64,000 bases of DNA from Cupriavidus malaysiensis (GCF_001854325.1 NZ_CP017754.1:2108001-2172000), one strand, 5' to 3'; counted from the first letter of the stretch, positions 1 to 8,539 are shown. Notes: generated by a model from the sequence alone, not told the origin. A program made the numbers and translations.

Positions 1-1
1 G

Positions 2-379
2 CGCGTCCTGGAGGCCAAGGCAGCCCCTGAGCAGGCACGGGCCTACCTGCACCGGACGGCGAGGAACCTGGCGATCGACGCGTTCCGGCAGCAGGGCGGC
101 CGCGAGTCGTTGGCGCTTGACAGCATCGAGTCCCATCCCGCAACCTGCGGGGATCCCGAGGCAGAGTGCAGCGCGGTGCAGTTCGCCGCGCAGATCGAAG
201 CGGCGCTGGCCGAGTTGCCGCTGAAGTGCCGGCAGGTGTTCGTGTGGCAACGCCTCGACGGCTGCTCGCAGCAGGAGATCGCCGAGCGCCTCGGTGTCTC
301 GAAGAACATGGTCGAGAAGTACATGATCCGCGCGATGCGGCACCTGCGCGATCGCGTGGGGGCGCTGGGTCCGCACTGA
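2..379 (+). CDS. ECF sigma factor, FecI type (5' end outside window)
   Basis: This is the C-terminal 125 residues of an extracytoplasmic-function sigma-70 factor; the reading frame is open to the window edge. The first part carries the end of region 2, with the typical RAYLHRTARNLAIDAFR stretch at about residues 14-30. Region 4 follows, with a helix-turn-helix around QQEIAERLGVSKNMVEKYM. FecI-type factors direct RNA polymerase to promoters of TonB-dependent uptake genes. The next two genes are a FecR-type anti-sigma factor and a TonB-dependent receptor with a signalling domain, so the three form a standard cell-surface signalling set. A TTG at 110 exists inside the frame, but conserved region 2 residues lie upstream of it, so it is not the start. 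Confidence 0.9.
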   Translation, partial: RVLEAKAAPEQARAYLHRTARNLAIDAFRQQGGRESLALDSIESHPATCGDPEAECSAVQFAAQIEAALAELPLKCRQVFVWQRLDGCSQQEIAERLGVSKNMVEKYMIRAMRHLRDRVGALGPH

Positions 380-509
380 GCACTTCGTCGAGCGCCTCGC
401 CCCATGTCCCGCCCGATGCCGAATCCGTCTCCGTTCCTGTTTTCGTTCCTGTTTCCGCTCCCGCCCGGCTGCGCCCGGTGTCCCGGTAGGTGTCCGACTG
501 CCCCGACCT

Positions 510-1544
510 ATGAGTAAAGCCGATCGTTCCCGTGATGCCGCCGCGCGCTGGTTCGCGCGGGCGCAGGATCCCGACATCAGCGCGCAGGAGCGGCAGGCCC
601 TGGCCGAGTGGCTGGCCGCAAGCGAGCGGCACCGGGCCGAGTACGCGGCCCTGGAGCGGATCTGGGGAACTGCCGGCGCCATGGATGCGGCGCGCTTGCG
701 CGCGCTGGCCGAGCCGGCTGGCGGGGCGGGAATGCCTGCGGCGCGGCGGGCGGCGGCGGGCTGGCCGGGGCGGCGAGGCGCCTGGGTGGCTGGCACGTGC
801 GCGCTGGCGCTTGCCGGTGGCTGGCTGGCCTGGCAGTCCGCCGTGCCCGAGCCGGGCGGCAGGGTGGCCGGCGCACAGGTTCCGGCAGCCTACCAGGCCG
901 CGTTCAGCACCGCGCCGGGCGAGCGCCGCACGGTCCGCCTTCCGGATGGCTCACGCATCCAGCTCAACACGCGCAGCCGCGTCGCGGTGCATTTCCAGGC
1001 CGGGCGGCGGGACGTCGCCTTGCTCGAGGGCGAGGCGATGTTCGAGGTCGCGCACGACGGCGCGCAGCCATTCATCGTGGACGCGGGCGCCGGATCGGTG
1101 ACGGTGACCGGCACCCGCTTCGACGTGCGCCGCCGGACGGCCGGCATGGAGGTGGCGGTCGAGTCCGGTTCGGTCGACGTGCGCGGGCACTCCGACGCGC
1201 CGCGCAAGGCCGGGGCGGCAGTCAGGCTGACGGCGGGGCTGGGTGCCACGGTCGACGGCAGCGGCGCGGTCGCGCCGGCGGCGCCGGTCGACCTGTCCGC
1301 CGCGCTGGCCTGGCGCGACGGCAAGCTGGTGTTCAACGACAGGCCCTTGTCGGAGGTGGCGGCCGAAGTCTCGCGCTATCGCCGGCAGCCGGTGCGCGTG
1401 GCCGATGCCGTGGCCGCGCGGCTGCGCGTCAGCAGCGTGTTCAGCGCCGACGATCCCGATGCCCTGCTGGCGGCACTGCCACACTTCCTGCCGGTCGCCG
1501 TCCGCCAGCTGGCCGACGGCAGCGCGGAAATTTTTTCGCCATAG
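510..1544 (+). CDS. FecR-family anti-sigma factor
   Basis: The 344-residue inner-membrane regulator passes a periplasmic signal from the receptor to the sigma factor. Residues 8-55 form the cytoplasmic DUF4880-like segment with the conserved tryptophan region (EWLAASERHRAEYAALERIW). A single membrane helix lies at about 91-109 and the periplasmic FecR domain at about 130-235. The last 75 residues (from WRDGKLVFNDRPLSEV) resemble the short STN-like domain often found at the FecR C-terminus, which contacts the receptor. It lies 130 bases after the sigma factor and 94 bases before the receptor. The substrate of the system is not given by this gene. Confidence 0.92.
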   Translation: MSKADRSRDAAARWFARAQDPDISAQERQALAEWLAASERHRAEYAALERIWGTAGAMDAARLRALAEPAGGAGMPAARRAAAGWPGRRGAWVAGTCALALAGGWLAWQSAVPEPGGRVAGAQVPAAYQAAFSTAPGERRTVRLPDGSRIQLNTRSRVAVHFQAGRRDVALLEGEAMFEVAHDGAQPFIVDAGAGSVTVTGTRFDVRRRTAGMEVAVESGSVDVRGHSDAPRKAGAAVRLTAGLGATVDGSGAVAPAAPVDLSAALAWRDGKLVFNDRPLSEVAAEVSRYRRQPVRVADAVAARLRVSSVFSADDPDALLAALPHFLPVAVRQLADGSAEIFSP

Positions 1545-1638
1545 ATTCAGGTTTTGCGCGCGGGCTTCGTCTTCATGTCGACGGCGCCCGCTGAGGCGGG
1601 CCGTCTTCTCCCCGGACGCAACCCGAGAGCAAGCTGAC

Positions 1639-4134
1639 GTGACACCGTTCCAACCCATCTTTCCCGGCGCCCGCCGCGGCACCATGGCCGCCGTGGCAGC
1701 CACCCTCCTTGGCGCCGTGGCGGCGCCTGCGCTCGCGGAGGCCGATCGCAAGGCGGCCGTGGCGATCGATATCCGCGCCCAGCCGCTGGCCGATGCCCTG
1801 GCCCAGCTAGGCCGCCAGACTTCCATCCAGCTCTTCTTTGCCCCCGCCCTGGTGGCCGGAAGGCAGGCCCCCGCGGTACGCGGCAGCATGCCGCCGGAGG
1901 AGGCGCTCGCGGTCCTGCTCCAAGGCAGCGGCATCCGCTACCAGCGCAGCGGCAGCCACGGCTTCGTGCTGCAGCCTGCGGCGCAGGCCGGCGCCGCGGC
2001 GGACGCTGTCGCGCCGCCTGCTGCTGCTGCGGGTCCAGTCGACCCGGGCACCATGCTGGCACCCGTGGAGGTGACCGCCTCGCGCACCTCCAGCGACCTG
2101 GTGCGTCCCACCCGCCAGGTGACCGTGATCGAGCGCGCGGAACTGGAGGAACTGAAGACCGGGTCGGACAGCCTGGCCACCGTGCTGGCCAAGGTTATCC
2201 CGGGGATGGCCGATTCCAGCCATACCATCACCGACTACGGGCAGACGCTGCGCGGGCGCGGCATGCTGGTGCTGCTGGACGGGGTGCCGTTGAACACCAA
2301 CCGCGATTCGGCGCGCAATCTTGCCAATATCGACCCGGCCCTGGTGGAGCGGGTCGAGGTCTTGCGCGGCAGCAGTGCCATCTATGGTGGCGGCGCGACC
2401 GGTGGCATCGTCTCCATCACCACGCGCCCGGCGGGCGGGCCGCCGCAGGCCGATACCACCCTGTCGCTCGGCTCGCCATTGACGCGCTTGCGTGCCGATG
2501 GCCTGAGCGCCAACCTGCAGCAGCACTTTTCCGGCAGCGAGGGCATCGTCGATTACGCTTTCGATGTCGGTGCGCGCCGCACCGGCAGCAGCTATGATGC
2601 GCGCGGCCGGCGCCTTGCGCCGGAGCCGAGCCAGGGCGACCTGTTCCAGTCGGACAACTACAACATCGGCGGCAAGCTCGGCCTGCGCCTGGCGCCGGAG
2701 CAGCGTGTGCAGATCGCGGTCAGCCACTTCAATGCCGACCAGGACACCCGCTTCGCCCCGGATCCGGGCGTGGCCAGGCTGGCGCCGGGAAGCGTGCCGG
2801 CGCGCGCCATCGGCGGCCTGCAACTGGCGGAGCAGAACCAGATCCGCAATACCCTCGTCAACCTGGAGTATGAGCACCGCGACCTGTTCGGCAGCACGCT
2901 GTCGACCCAGTTCTACTACCGCGACTACTTCAGCCGCTTCACGCCTTTCGATGCGCGCAGCGTGTCGACGCGTGGCGGCAATGTCGACCAGACCATGCAG
3001 AATTCGCAGGTGTTCGGCAGCCGCCTGACGGTGAAGACGCCACTGGGCAGCGACAAGCGTACGCGCGTGGTCTGGGGCATGGACTTCGAGCAGGAGCGCA
3101 GCGACATGCCGATCGACATCTTCGATGCCAAGGCCTATGACGCCAGCGGCGGGCGCGTCTTCAACAAGACCGGCACGCTCACCTACATGCCGCCCATCAC
3201 CACGCGCAGCCTGGGCGGCTTCGCCCAGCTGCAGCACAAGTTCGACGAGCAGTGGTCGGCCGAGGGCGGCCTGCGCTACCAGTACGCCCGTGCCAGCTTC
3301 AACGATTTCGTACCGCTCTCGCAATCGCGGCTGGCCAATCCCGCCACCGTCGGCGGCAGCGCCGTGGACTACAGCGCCGTGCTGGGCAATATCGGCGTGG
3401 CCTACAAGCCGGCCAAGGGCCACGAGTTCTATGCCGCCTTCAGCCAGGGCTTCAGCCTTCCCGATATCGGCCTGCAGGTGCGCAATGCGCGCGCCGGGTT
3501 CGACATCGGTCCGTCGGACCTGCAGCCGGTCAAGACGAACAACTACGAGCTGGGCTGGCGCGGCGCCTTCGGCAATACGCTGGCCTCGCTGGCGGTGTTC
3601 TACACCACCTCGGAGCTCGGCGACGTGCAGAGCTTCAACAATGGCCTGATCCTGACCCGTACCGCCGAGCGCATCGTCGGCGTGGAAGCCGCCGCCGACT
3701 ATCTGTCCGATGACGAGCGCTGGGGCGCGGGCGGTACCGCGACGTGGATGCAAGGCCGGGAAACACCGCAGGGCGGGAGCAGCCAGCAGATGAGCGGCTA
3801 CCGAATTCCTCCGCTCAAGCTGACCGCCTACCTGCAGTACCGCCCGCTGCCGCAGTGGAGCAACCGCCTGCAGGCGACCTTCTTCGCCAGCCATGATTAC
3901 CGGCTGAACGGCGTCGACAGCTTCGGCCGGCGCGAGGTCGGCAGCTACACCACCGTCGACCTGATCAGCCGTTATCAGATCGGCCGCAAGGACACGGTCA
4001 CGGTGGGCATCCAGAACCTGTTCAACCGTGACTACTATCCGCTGTATAGCCAGTTGATGCGCAACAGCAACAACACCAGCCATCTTCCGTCGGCTGGCAT
4101 CACGCTGACCGCGAGCTACCAGCACCGCTGGTAG
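1639..4134 (+). CDS. TonB-dependent receptor with N-terminal signalling (STN) domain, FecA type
   Basis: This outer-membrane receptor of 831 residues probably takes up a ferric siderophore or similar chelate and signals to the FecIR pair upstream. After an export signal (ARRGTMAAVAATLLGAVAAP) come an STN domain at about residues 40-112 and a plug domain at about 140-267 (LAPVEVTASR, then VERVEVLRGSSAIYGGGATGG). A 22-strand barrel follows, ending in the typical aromatic-rich C-terminus YQHRW. The GTG at 1639 was preferred because it includes the Arg-Arg n-region of the signal peptide. The ATG at 1684 would leave the signal without positive charge, and the frame is open as far as 1243, inside fecR. 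The ligand cannot be told from sequence. Confidence 0.9.
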   Translation: MTPFQPIFPGARRGTMAAVAATLLGAVAAPALAEADRKAAVAIDIRAQPLADALAQLGRQTSIQLFFAPALVAGRQAPAVRGSMPPEEALAVLLQGSGIRYQRSGSHGFVLQPAAQAGAAADAVAPPAAAAGPVDPGTMLAPVEVTASRTSSDLVRPTRQVTVIERAELEELKTGSDSLATVLAKVIPGMADSSHTITDYGQTLRGRGMLVLLDGVPLNTNRDSARNLANIDPALVERVEVLRGSSAIYGGGATGGIVSITTRPAGGPPQADTTLSLGSPLTRLRADGLSANLQQHFSGSEGIVDYAFDVGARRTGSSYDARGRRLAPEPSQGDLFQSDNYNIGGKLGLRLAPEQRVQIAVSHFNADQDTRFAPDPGVARLAPGSVPARAIGGLQLAEQNQIRNTLVNLEYEHRDLFGSTLSTQFYYRDYFSRFTPFDARSVSTRGGNVDQTMQNSQVFGSRLTVKTPLGSDKRTRVVWGMDFEQERSDMPIDIFDAKAYDASGGRVFNKTGTLTYMPPITTRSLGGFAQLQHKFDEQWSAEGGLRYQYARASFNDFVPLSQSRLANPATVGGSAVDYSAVLGNIGVAYKPAKGHEFYAAFSQGFSLPDIGLQVRNARAGFDIGPSDLQPVKTNNYELGWRGAFGNTLASLAVFYTTSELGDVQSFNNGLILTRTAERIVGVEAAADYLSDDERWGAGGTATWMQGRETPQGGSSQQMSGYRIPPLKLTAYLQYRPLPQWSNRLQATFFASHDYRLNGVDSFGRREVGSYTTVDLISRYQIGRKDTVTVGIQNLFNRDYYPLYSQLMRNSNNTSHLPSAGITLTASYQHRW

Positions 4135-4228
4135 CCGCAGGGCAGGCTGCGGCCATCATCCATGGCCGCGATGACGCCATCGAATCGGCGTGCTCACGCG
4201 CCGACTCGCCGCGACGCATGCTTCATGC

Positions 4229-4657
4229 TTATGCCGGCAGGCTCTCGAGCCAGGATTGATAGTGCCGCTTCTGGTCTACCACGGTCGACGGGCAGACATC
4301 GGGGCCATAGGCGAAGATCCCGACCATGTCCGTCTCTCCTGGTTCCAGCCCCATCGTCAGCTGGTAGGCCGTCAGCCCCTTGCCCGTCCGCCGGATGGAG
4401 TCGATGCAATAGACGTCCAGGCTCGCGCCATAGCAGATCGGATGCAAGCCGGACAATGCCATGATGTCGCGCACCTGGCAGAGTGCCGCAAAGAAATCCG
4501 GTCCCATCGTGTCGATGAACTGTTGACGGTAGCTTGCGCGCAGGCGACAAGCGCCGAATTCCTCGCCGATTCTGAACTGGATCGTTTCACCGTCTTGGCC
4601 GCCCCCAAGCGGCACCTCGACGATGCCTGATGTGGGTACGTCGAGACCGACGGTCAT
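4229..4657 (-). CDS. Hypothetical protein, tandem paralogue of the next gene
   Basis: A 142-residue protein whose family I do not recognise with certainty. It is clearly paralogous to the gene just upstream on the same strand. Shared landmarks are DFFAALCQVRD / DFFDALCRIRE, HPICYGASLDVY / HPLCSGASLDVY and AYQLTMG / AYHLTMG, plus the ending HYQSWLESLP / YYDQWLQSVP. The start chosen is the ATG at 4657, which overlaps the upstream TGA by one base (TGATG), a sign of translational coupling; an ATG at 4678 is also possible. There is no signal peptide or membrane segment. The style recalls small immunity-type proteins found in tandem arrays, but no toxin gene is visible, so that is only a suggestion. 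Confidence 0.75.
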   Translation of the reverse strand: MTVGLDVPTSGIVEVPLGGGQDGETIQFRIGEEFGACRLRASYRQQFIDTMGPDFFAALCQVRDIMALSGLHPICYGASLDVYCIDSIRRTGKGLTAYQLTMGLEPGETDMVGIFAYGPDVCPSTVVDQKRHYQSWLESLPA

Positions 4658-5052
4658 CAGGGAACGGATTGAAGCCATTGATCGTAGTAGTCGCGCTGCT
4701 CCGGCACGGTGGCGGGAATCACGGCCAGGCCATCGAAGACCAGCACCAGATCGAATTCCGTGATCGCCCTGCCCATGGTGAGATGGTAAGCAAGCAAGCC
4801 CCGGCTCCGCTTGCGAGTGGATCCCGTGGGGTACACGTCGAGGCTCGCGCCGGAACAGAGAGGGTGGAATCCATCGCGCCCGAGTGTCTCCCGTATCCGG
4901 CACAAGGCGTCGAAGAAGTCCATTGCGGTCACTTCGATGACATCTTCCCGGTAACGCGCGCACAAGCGGCAGTTCGTGTCATTGTCCCAGCCTTCGAACT
5001 GGATCGTGTCGCTGACGTTGTCGCCGACTAGCGGAGCCTGAAATACAAACAT
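4657..5052 (-). CDS. Hypothetical protein, first of a tandem paralogous pair
   Basis: A 131-residue soluble protein of unknown function and the first gene of a two-gene unit. It aligns along its whole length with the downstream gene, with roughly half the positions similar, so the pair arose by tandem duplication and then diverged. Conserved features are an N-terminal TIQFEG/TIQFRI strand, a Cys-rich CRLCARYR, and the central GASLDVY block followed by a basic stretch and LTMG. The ATG at 5052 has no convincing ribosome binding site. The pair sits alone, convergent with the receptor gene upstream in the window, and looks less GC-rich than its neighbours, so recent acquisition is possible. Confidence 0.75.
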   Translation of the reverse strand: MFVFQAPLVGDNVSDTIQFEGWDNDTNCRLCARYREDVIEVTAMDFFDALCRIRETLGRDGFHPLCSGASLDVYPTGSTRKRSRGLLAYHLTMGRAITEFDLVLVFDGLAVIPATVPEQRDYYDQWLQSVP

Positions 5053-5366
5053 CGACAGGAATGCCAGGGCGTCCTGCCCCTGGCTGATCGATTACCGTAT
5101 CTACAGTCTAGGTGACTGCCGGCCTCCGGGGCCGCCCGCGCCCTGTCCGGAATGCATGGGTTTCAGCGTGGCGCCGGGCCGGCATTCCGGTCCTGCCGGT
5201 CTCATGTGCGGTCTTGCCATCCCTCATGCGCGCCGGGTTCTCGTCGCGCTGCTTGTCAACGCTCTCGCCGCGACAGGTGGCAGCATGGGGCACGACATCC
5301 GGCGACGAGCACCTTGTCATTACGCGGGTCGCTCCATGGGCATGGGTCATCGTTCCCGGCCTGAGG
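5053..5366. other. Intergenic region without a supported gene
   Basis: The stretch between the tandem hypothetical pair and the sigma-54 promoter at 5367. Several short overlapping frames exist on both strands, but none has a ribosome binding site or protein-like composition. It probably holds the promoter of the minus-strand pair and upstream activator sites for the plus-strand sigma-54 promoter. Confidence 0.5.
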
Positions 5367-5382
5367 TTGGCACGCTGCTTGC
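5367..5382 (+). promoter_or_regulatory. Sigma-54 (-24/-12) promoter
   Basis: TTGGCACGCTGCTTGC matches the sigma-54 consensus TGGCACG-N4-TTGC without a core mismatch. The invariant GG (5369-5370) and GC (5381-5382) are exactly 10 bases apart. It lies about 51 bases before the start codon of the small Gln/Gly-rich protein at 5434. A sigma-54-dependent activator gene lies at 13857-15269. Confidence 0.8.
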
Positions 5383-5433
5383 GGCTGACCTGATGCGGCA
5401 GTCCGCCGCATGATGGATGCAATGGAGACTGAA

Positions 5434-5640
5434 ATGGGACAGCAACAGCAACCGGGTCAATCGCAATCGAGTGGGCAGCCGGGCCAGAAGCATGACGAGT
5501 CGCAGACCGGACAACGCGACAGGAAGCAAGGCCAGACGCAGGGTGGCGGCCAGATGGGCGGCCAAGACCAAGGGCAGGGCCAGCAAGACCGGGGCGGCCG
5601 GCAGGGCCAGCAGGGCCAGCAGGGCGGCCGTCAACCATGA
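5434..5640 (+). CDS. Small Gln/Gly-rich low-complexity protein
   Basis: A 68-residue, highly hydrophilic protein made almost entirely of Gln, Gly, Ser, Arg and Asp, with GQ- and QG-type repeats such as QGQQGQQGG near the end. No fold or family can be assigned; it is predicted to be disordered. The start at 5434 is set by a GGAG ribosome binding site six bases upstream; in-frame ATGs at 5410, 5413 and 5422 lack one. A near-perfect sigma-54 promoter precedes the gene and a rho-independent terminator follows at 5742-5770, so it is probably a single-gene transcript made under stress or nutrient control. Being short and biased in composition it could be questioned, but the flanking signals support it. 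Confidence 0.72.
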   Translation: MGQQQQPGQSQSSGQPGQKHDESQTGQRDRKQGQTQGGGQMGGQDQGQGQQDRGGRQGQQGQQGGRQP

Positions 5641-5741
5641 TCTGCGCGATGATCGGCAAGTGATTGTCGAGGGAGGCGTGGCGGTCACACCCGATGCTGC
5701 CGCGACGCACTGCTTAGATTCACTGCGTAGATGATCGGGGT

Positions 5742-5770
5742 GCCGGGACTTCGCGTTCCGGCCTCTTTTT
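5742..5770 (+). terminator. Rho-independent terminator
   Basis: An 8-base-pair stem GCCGGGAC / GTTCCGGC (one G-T pair) with loop TTCGC is followed by CTCTTTTT. It lies about 100 bases after the Gln/Gly-rich gene and before the PHB depolymerase gene, and so separates the two transcripts. Confidence 0.75.
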
Positions 5771-5781
5771 GCCCCGGTCTC

Positions 5782-5799
5782 TGTAGGGGTATTCCTACA
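5782..5799. promoter_or_regulatory. Inverted repeat upstream of the PHB depolymerase
   Basis: TGTAGG-ggtatt-CCTACA has perfect 6-base arms. On the minus strand it contains TACCCCT, which fits the heptamer recognised by NarL-family regulators (TACYYMT). It lies about 105 bases before the depolymerase start, just after the terminator, as expected for an operator. A related GTAGGTATT lies at 30501-30509 in front of the large hybrid kinase gene. Confidence 0.4.
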
Positions 5800-5903
5800 A
5801 GGGAAACAGTCAATCCCCGGCGCGCATTCCATCCATTGCCGACTCAAAGGATGGGATGCGGCACCCTACCCTGGAGTCAGGGTGGCTGGACAGGGGAACT
5901 GCT

Positions 5904-7133
5904 TTGTATCAGCTATATGAGCTGCACAGTACGGCCCGGGCGTCGTTCCTTCCCTGGCTGCAGGCCAATGCAGGCTGGCTGGAGGCCAACGGGAACGCGC
6001 TGCCGTTCACGCCTGGCCGCTACCTCGCGGCCGGCTGCCAATTGTTGGCGCGCCTCTGCCAAGGCTATCCCAGGCCGCAATTCGGCTTGACCCGGACCTC
6101 GATCGACGGGCATCGCATAGCGGTCTCGGAGTCGGTCGTGCTGGACAAGGCGTTCTGCCGCCTTCTGCATTTCGAGCGCGCGGCTTGCCTCGGACAGCCC
6201 GTTGTTCTGCTCGTCGCACCGCTGTCCGGCCACCACGCCACGCTGTTGCGCGACACGGTGCGGACGATGCTGCCCGACTTCGATGTCTATCTCACCGACT
6301 GGCGCGATGCCCGCGAGGTTCCGCTCGCGGACGGCGTCTTTCACCTGGACGACTATGTCGCCTACCTGCAGGAGTTCATCGACTACCTCGGGACGAAGTT
6401 CCACATCGTCGCGGTGTGCCAATCGACCGTGCCGGCGCTCGCCGCCGTGTCCTTGCGGGCGAGTCGTGGTCAATCCACGCCGCAAAGCATTACGCTGATC
6501 GGCGGCCCGATCGACGCCAGGTGCGAGCCCACGACGGTCGGCGAACTGGCGGCAAGCCAGCCGCTCGCGTGGTTCGCGCGCGAAATGATCGACACCGTGC
6601 CGGCCTGCTATCCCGGCGCCGGCCGCAGGGTCTGCCCGGGTTTCCGCCAGCAGATGGCATTCATCGCGATGCACCCGGAGCTTCACCTGCGATCGCACCT
6701 GGACTTCTACTTCGACATGGTCGCAGGCAATGCCGACAGGGCTCGCAGGCATCGATCCTTCTATGACGACTACAACGCCATGCTCGACATGCCTGCCGAG
6801 TATTTCCTGGAGACGGTGCAGATCGTTTTTCAGGAGTGCCGGCTGGCGCGCGGCACCTGGTGCATCGGCGGCGAGTCGGTGCGTCCCTGCGATATCCGCG
6901 ACAGTGCATTGATTACGGTGGAGGGCGAGCACGACGACATCTGCAGCCCGAGCCAGACCCGCGCAGCGCTCGATCTGTGCGCGGGTATCGGCGCCTCCCG
7001 GAAACATGACCTGACTGCCAGCGGCTGCGGCCACTATGGCATCTTTTCCGGTACCAAGTGGCGCACCTGGATCTATCCGCGCGTCCGCGCGCTGATTTAT
7101 CGGTACGCATGCCTGCCGGCCGCGCACATGTAA
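5904..7133 (+). CDS. phaZ: Intracellular polyhydroxybutyrate depolymerase
   Basis: This enzyme degrades native intracellular PHB granules. The alpha/beta-hydrolase-like protein carries the nucleophile as Cys172 in VAVCQST, Asp344 in VEGEHDDI and His377 in GCGHYGIF. The spacings of 172 and 33 residues equal those of the Cys183-Asp355-His388 triad of the R. eutropha enzyme. The TTG at 5904 was chosen: it follows AGGGGA by six bases and yields the N-terminus MYQLYELHSTAR, close to the usual start of this family. An ATG at 5856 would add 16 residues. Downstream are small stress-type genes, one with a Lys/Ala-rich tail, so the region may link storage polymer use with stress survival. The usual phaC/phaA/phaB genes are not nearby. 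Confidence 0.93.
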   Translation: MYQLYELHSTARASFLPWLQANAGWLEANGNALPFTPGRYLAAGCQLLARLCQGYPRPQFGLTRTSIDGHRIAVSESVVLDKAFCRLLHFERAACLGQPVVLLVAPLSGHHATLLRDTVRTMLPDFDVYLTDWRDAREVPLADGVFHLDDYVAYLQEFIDYLGTKFHIVAVCQSTVPALAAVSLRASRGQSTPQSITLIGGPIDARCEPTTVGELAASQPLAWFAREMIDTVPACYPGAGRRVCPGFRQQMAFIAMHPELHLRSHLDFYFDMVAGNADRARRHRSFYDDYNAMLDMPAEYFLETVQIVFQECRLARGTWCIGGESVRPCDIRDSALITVEGEHDDICSPSQTRAALDLCAGIGASRKHDLTASGCGHYGIFSGTKWRTWIYPRVRALIYRYACLPAAHM

Positions 7134-7201
7134 TGGATGCAAGGCCGCGCAGACTTGCCCGACGCGGCGCAGCGCGCCGCTGCCTTCGCGCCGGTTCGCG
7201 C

Positions 7202-7216
7202 TGGCGCGCACCTTGC
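7202..7216 (+). promoter_or_regulatory. Sigma-54 (-24/-12) promoter
   Basis: TGGCGCGCACCTTGC has the invariant GG (7203-7204) and GC (7215-7216) exactly 10 bases apart, with one change from consensus (GCGCG for GCACG). It lies 41 bases before the ATG at 7257, in the gap after phaZ. It shares CTGGC and TTGCGTC with the sigma-54 site in front of the paralogous gene at 9821. Confidence 0.7.
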
Positions 7217-7229
7217 GTCGGAACGGTGA

Positions 7230-7610
<381 letters not shown>

Positions 7611-7734
7611 AGTCCCGCACGGTCGGCATTGCCGCGCTCGTCGCGCGAGGACCGGTACGGCAGGGCACGGCATCTTTCTTCGAATTTCCCGATCCCGCCT
7701 GCAGCCGGCAGGCCTGGATCTTCGCTGCGGACCG

Positions 7735-7749
7735 GGCACGTCATGTTGC
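7735..7749 (+). promoter_or_regulatory. Sigma-54-like element with one extra base
   Basis: GGCACG (7735-7740) and TTGC (7746-7749) match the -24 and -12 elements, but the GG and GC are 11 rather than 10 bases apart. It lies 30 bases before the start of the DUF6496-like gene. It may be a weak or inactivated sigma-54 promoter, or chance. Confidence 0.3.
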
Positions 7750-7778
7750 CGGAGGGCCGCGGCCACATGGAGACCATC

Positions 7779-8288
7779 ATGCCCAGAGCATCCAGCATAG
7801 CGCGCGCAAAGGTTGACAAGCGGGCGGGCAAGGCGCCGAGCACCCAGGCCGGTCATTTCGTTCGCGACGAAATCGAGGCCGTGCGCAAAGGCAAGCATGG
7901 CGTGCGCTCTGCCAAGCAGGCGATCGCGATCGGCTTGTCGGAGGCGCGCCGCGCCGGCATTGACGTCCCGCCGAAGAAGGGGGCCGGCCCGGCAACTTCC
8001 AAGTCCGCCGGCAAAGACGCCGGCAAAGACGCCGGTAAGGCGGCGCCGCGACGCGCCAGTTCGGAAAGCAAGGCCAAGCGCAGCAGGGTGGCTACCGAGG
8101 TGCTCAAACAGGAGGGCACGGCCGGGGTCTCGCATCGCGCGCTGTCCGCCCAGGCCAAGCGTGCGGCCGGCAGCCGTACTGCTGCCGATCGATCCGCATC
8201 CGCCAAGAAGGCTGCCAAGACCAAGGGCGCGGCGGGCCGTTCCGAGGCGGCCCGCAAGGCTGCGCGTACTCGCGCGGCGAGAGGATAG
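7779..8288 (+). CDS. DUF6496-like protein with histone H1-like Lys/Ala-rich tail
   Basis: A 169-residue basic protein. Residues 15-60 (TQAGHFVRDEIEAVRKGKHG, then RSAKQAIAIGLSEARRAGI) match the DUF6496 type of small protein widespread in Burkholderiales. The rest is Lys/Ala/Arg-rich with KDAGKDAGK and repeated KAAR/KKAAK units, as in histone H1-like nucleoid proteins. It probably binds DNA, and its position next to phaZ recalls proteins that tether PHB granules to the nucleoid, but that link is inference. The ATG at 7779 was chosen because GGAG lies six bases upstream. Expression may come from the sigma-54-like element at 7735-7749. Confidence 0.8.
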   Translation: MPRASSIARAKVDKRAGKAPSTQAGHFVRDEIEAVRKGKHGVRSAKQAIAIGLSEARRAGIDVPPKKGAGPATSKSAGKDAGKDAGKAAPRRASSESKAKRSRVATEVLKQEGTAGVSHRALSAQAKRAAGSRTAADRSASAKKAAKTKGAAGRSEAARKAARTRAARG

Positions 8289-8335
8289 CTGCCTGAAAGG
8301 CTGGCCGGCTGTATCGCTGAGTCAACGCATTCCAT

Positions 8336-8490
8336 GGAGAAAGCGCACCCGGGCGGCGGTGCATCCGGGGCGCAGGCCAGGCGCGCAGCATGGCCGCAGC
8401 ACGGCGATGGCCAGCCTTTGCAACCACGCGCACGGCGCTGGCGGCGCGGTCGATCGCGGGGACATTGCGAATGACGCCGTGGACGGATGG
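8336..8490. repeat. Dispersed intergenic repeat, copy 1
   Basis: About 150 bases alignable with 61918-62072. Shared landmarks in order are GAGAA-GCGCACC, GCAGGCCAGG, a CATGGC-rich middle, CCTTTGCAAC-ACGC, GGCGCGGTC-GATCG and GAATG-CGCCGTGGAC. The central part also occurs at 15333-15385. No protein is encoded. It could be a mobile non-autonomous element or a structured RNA. Confidence 0.6.
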
Positions 8491-8539
8491 GCCGGCGCCG
8501 ACGGCGAGGAAATGCACGCCAGCGTATGCCCGCAGTCCG

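Noticed and set aside
1807..4125. Long minus-strand open frame of 772 codons opposite the TonB-dependent receptor gene
   Set aside because: Composition is Arg/Gln/His-rich antisense shadow typical of GC-rich genes; the plus strand encodes a complete, recognisable receptor.
5347..5847. Minus-strand frame of 166 codons with Leu/Ala-rich middle opposite the Gln/Gly-rich gene
   Set aside because: The hydrophobic stretch is the antisense of Gln/Gly repeats; the sigma-54 promoter, ribosome binding site and terminator all fit the plus-strand gene.
7900..8288. Lys/Ala-rich tail considered as a low-complexity artefact of GC-rich DNA
   Set aside because: The N-terminal half matches DUF6496-type proteins and a good ribosome binding site is present, so the gene was kept.
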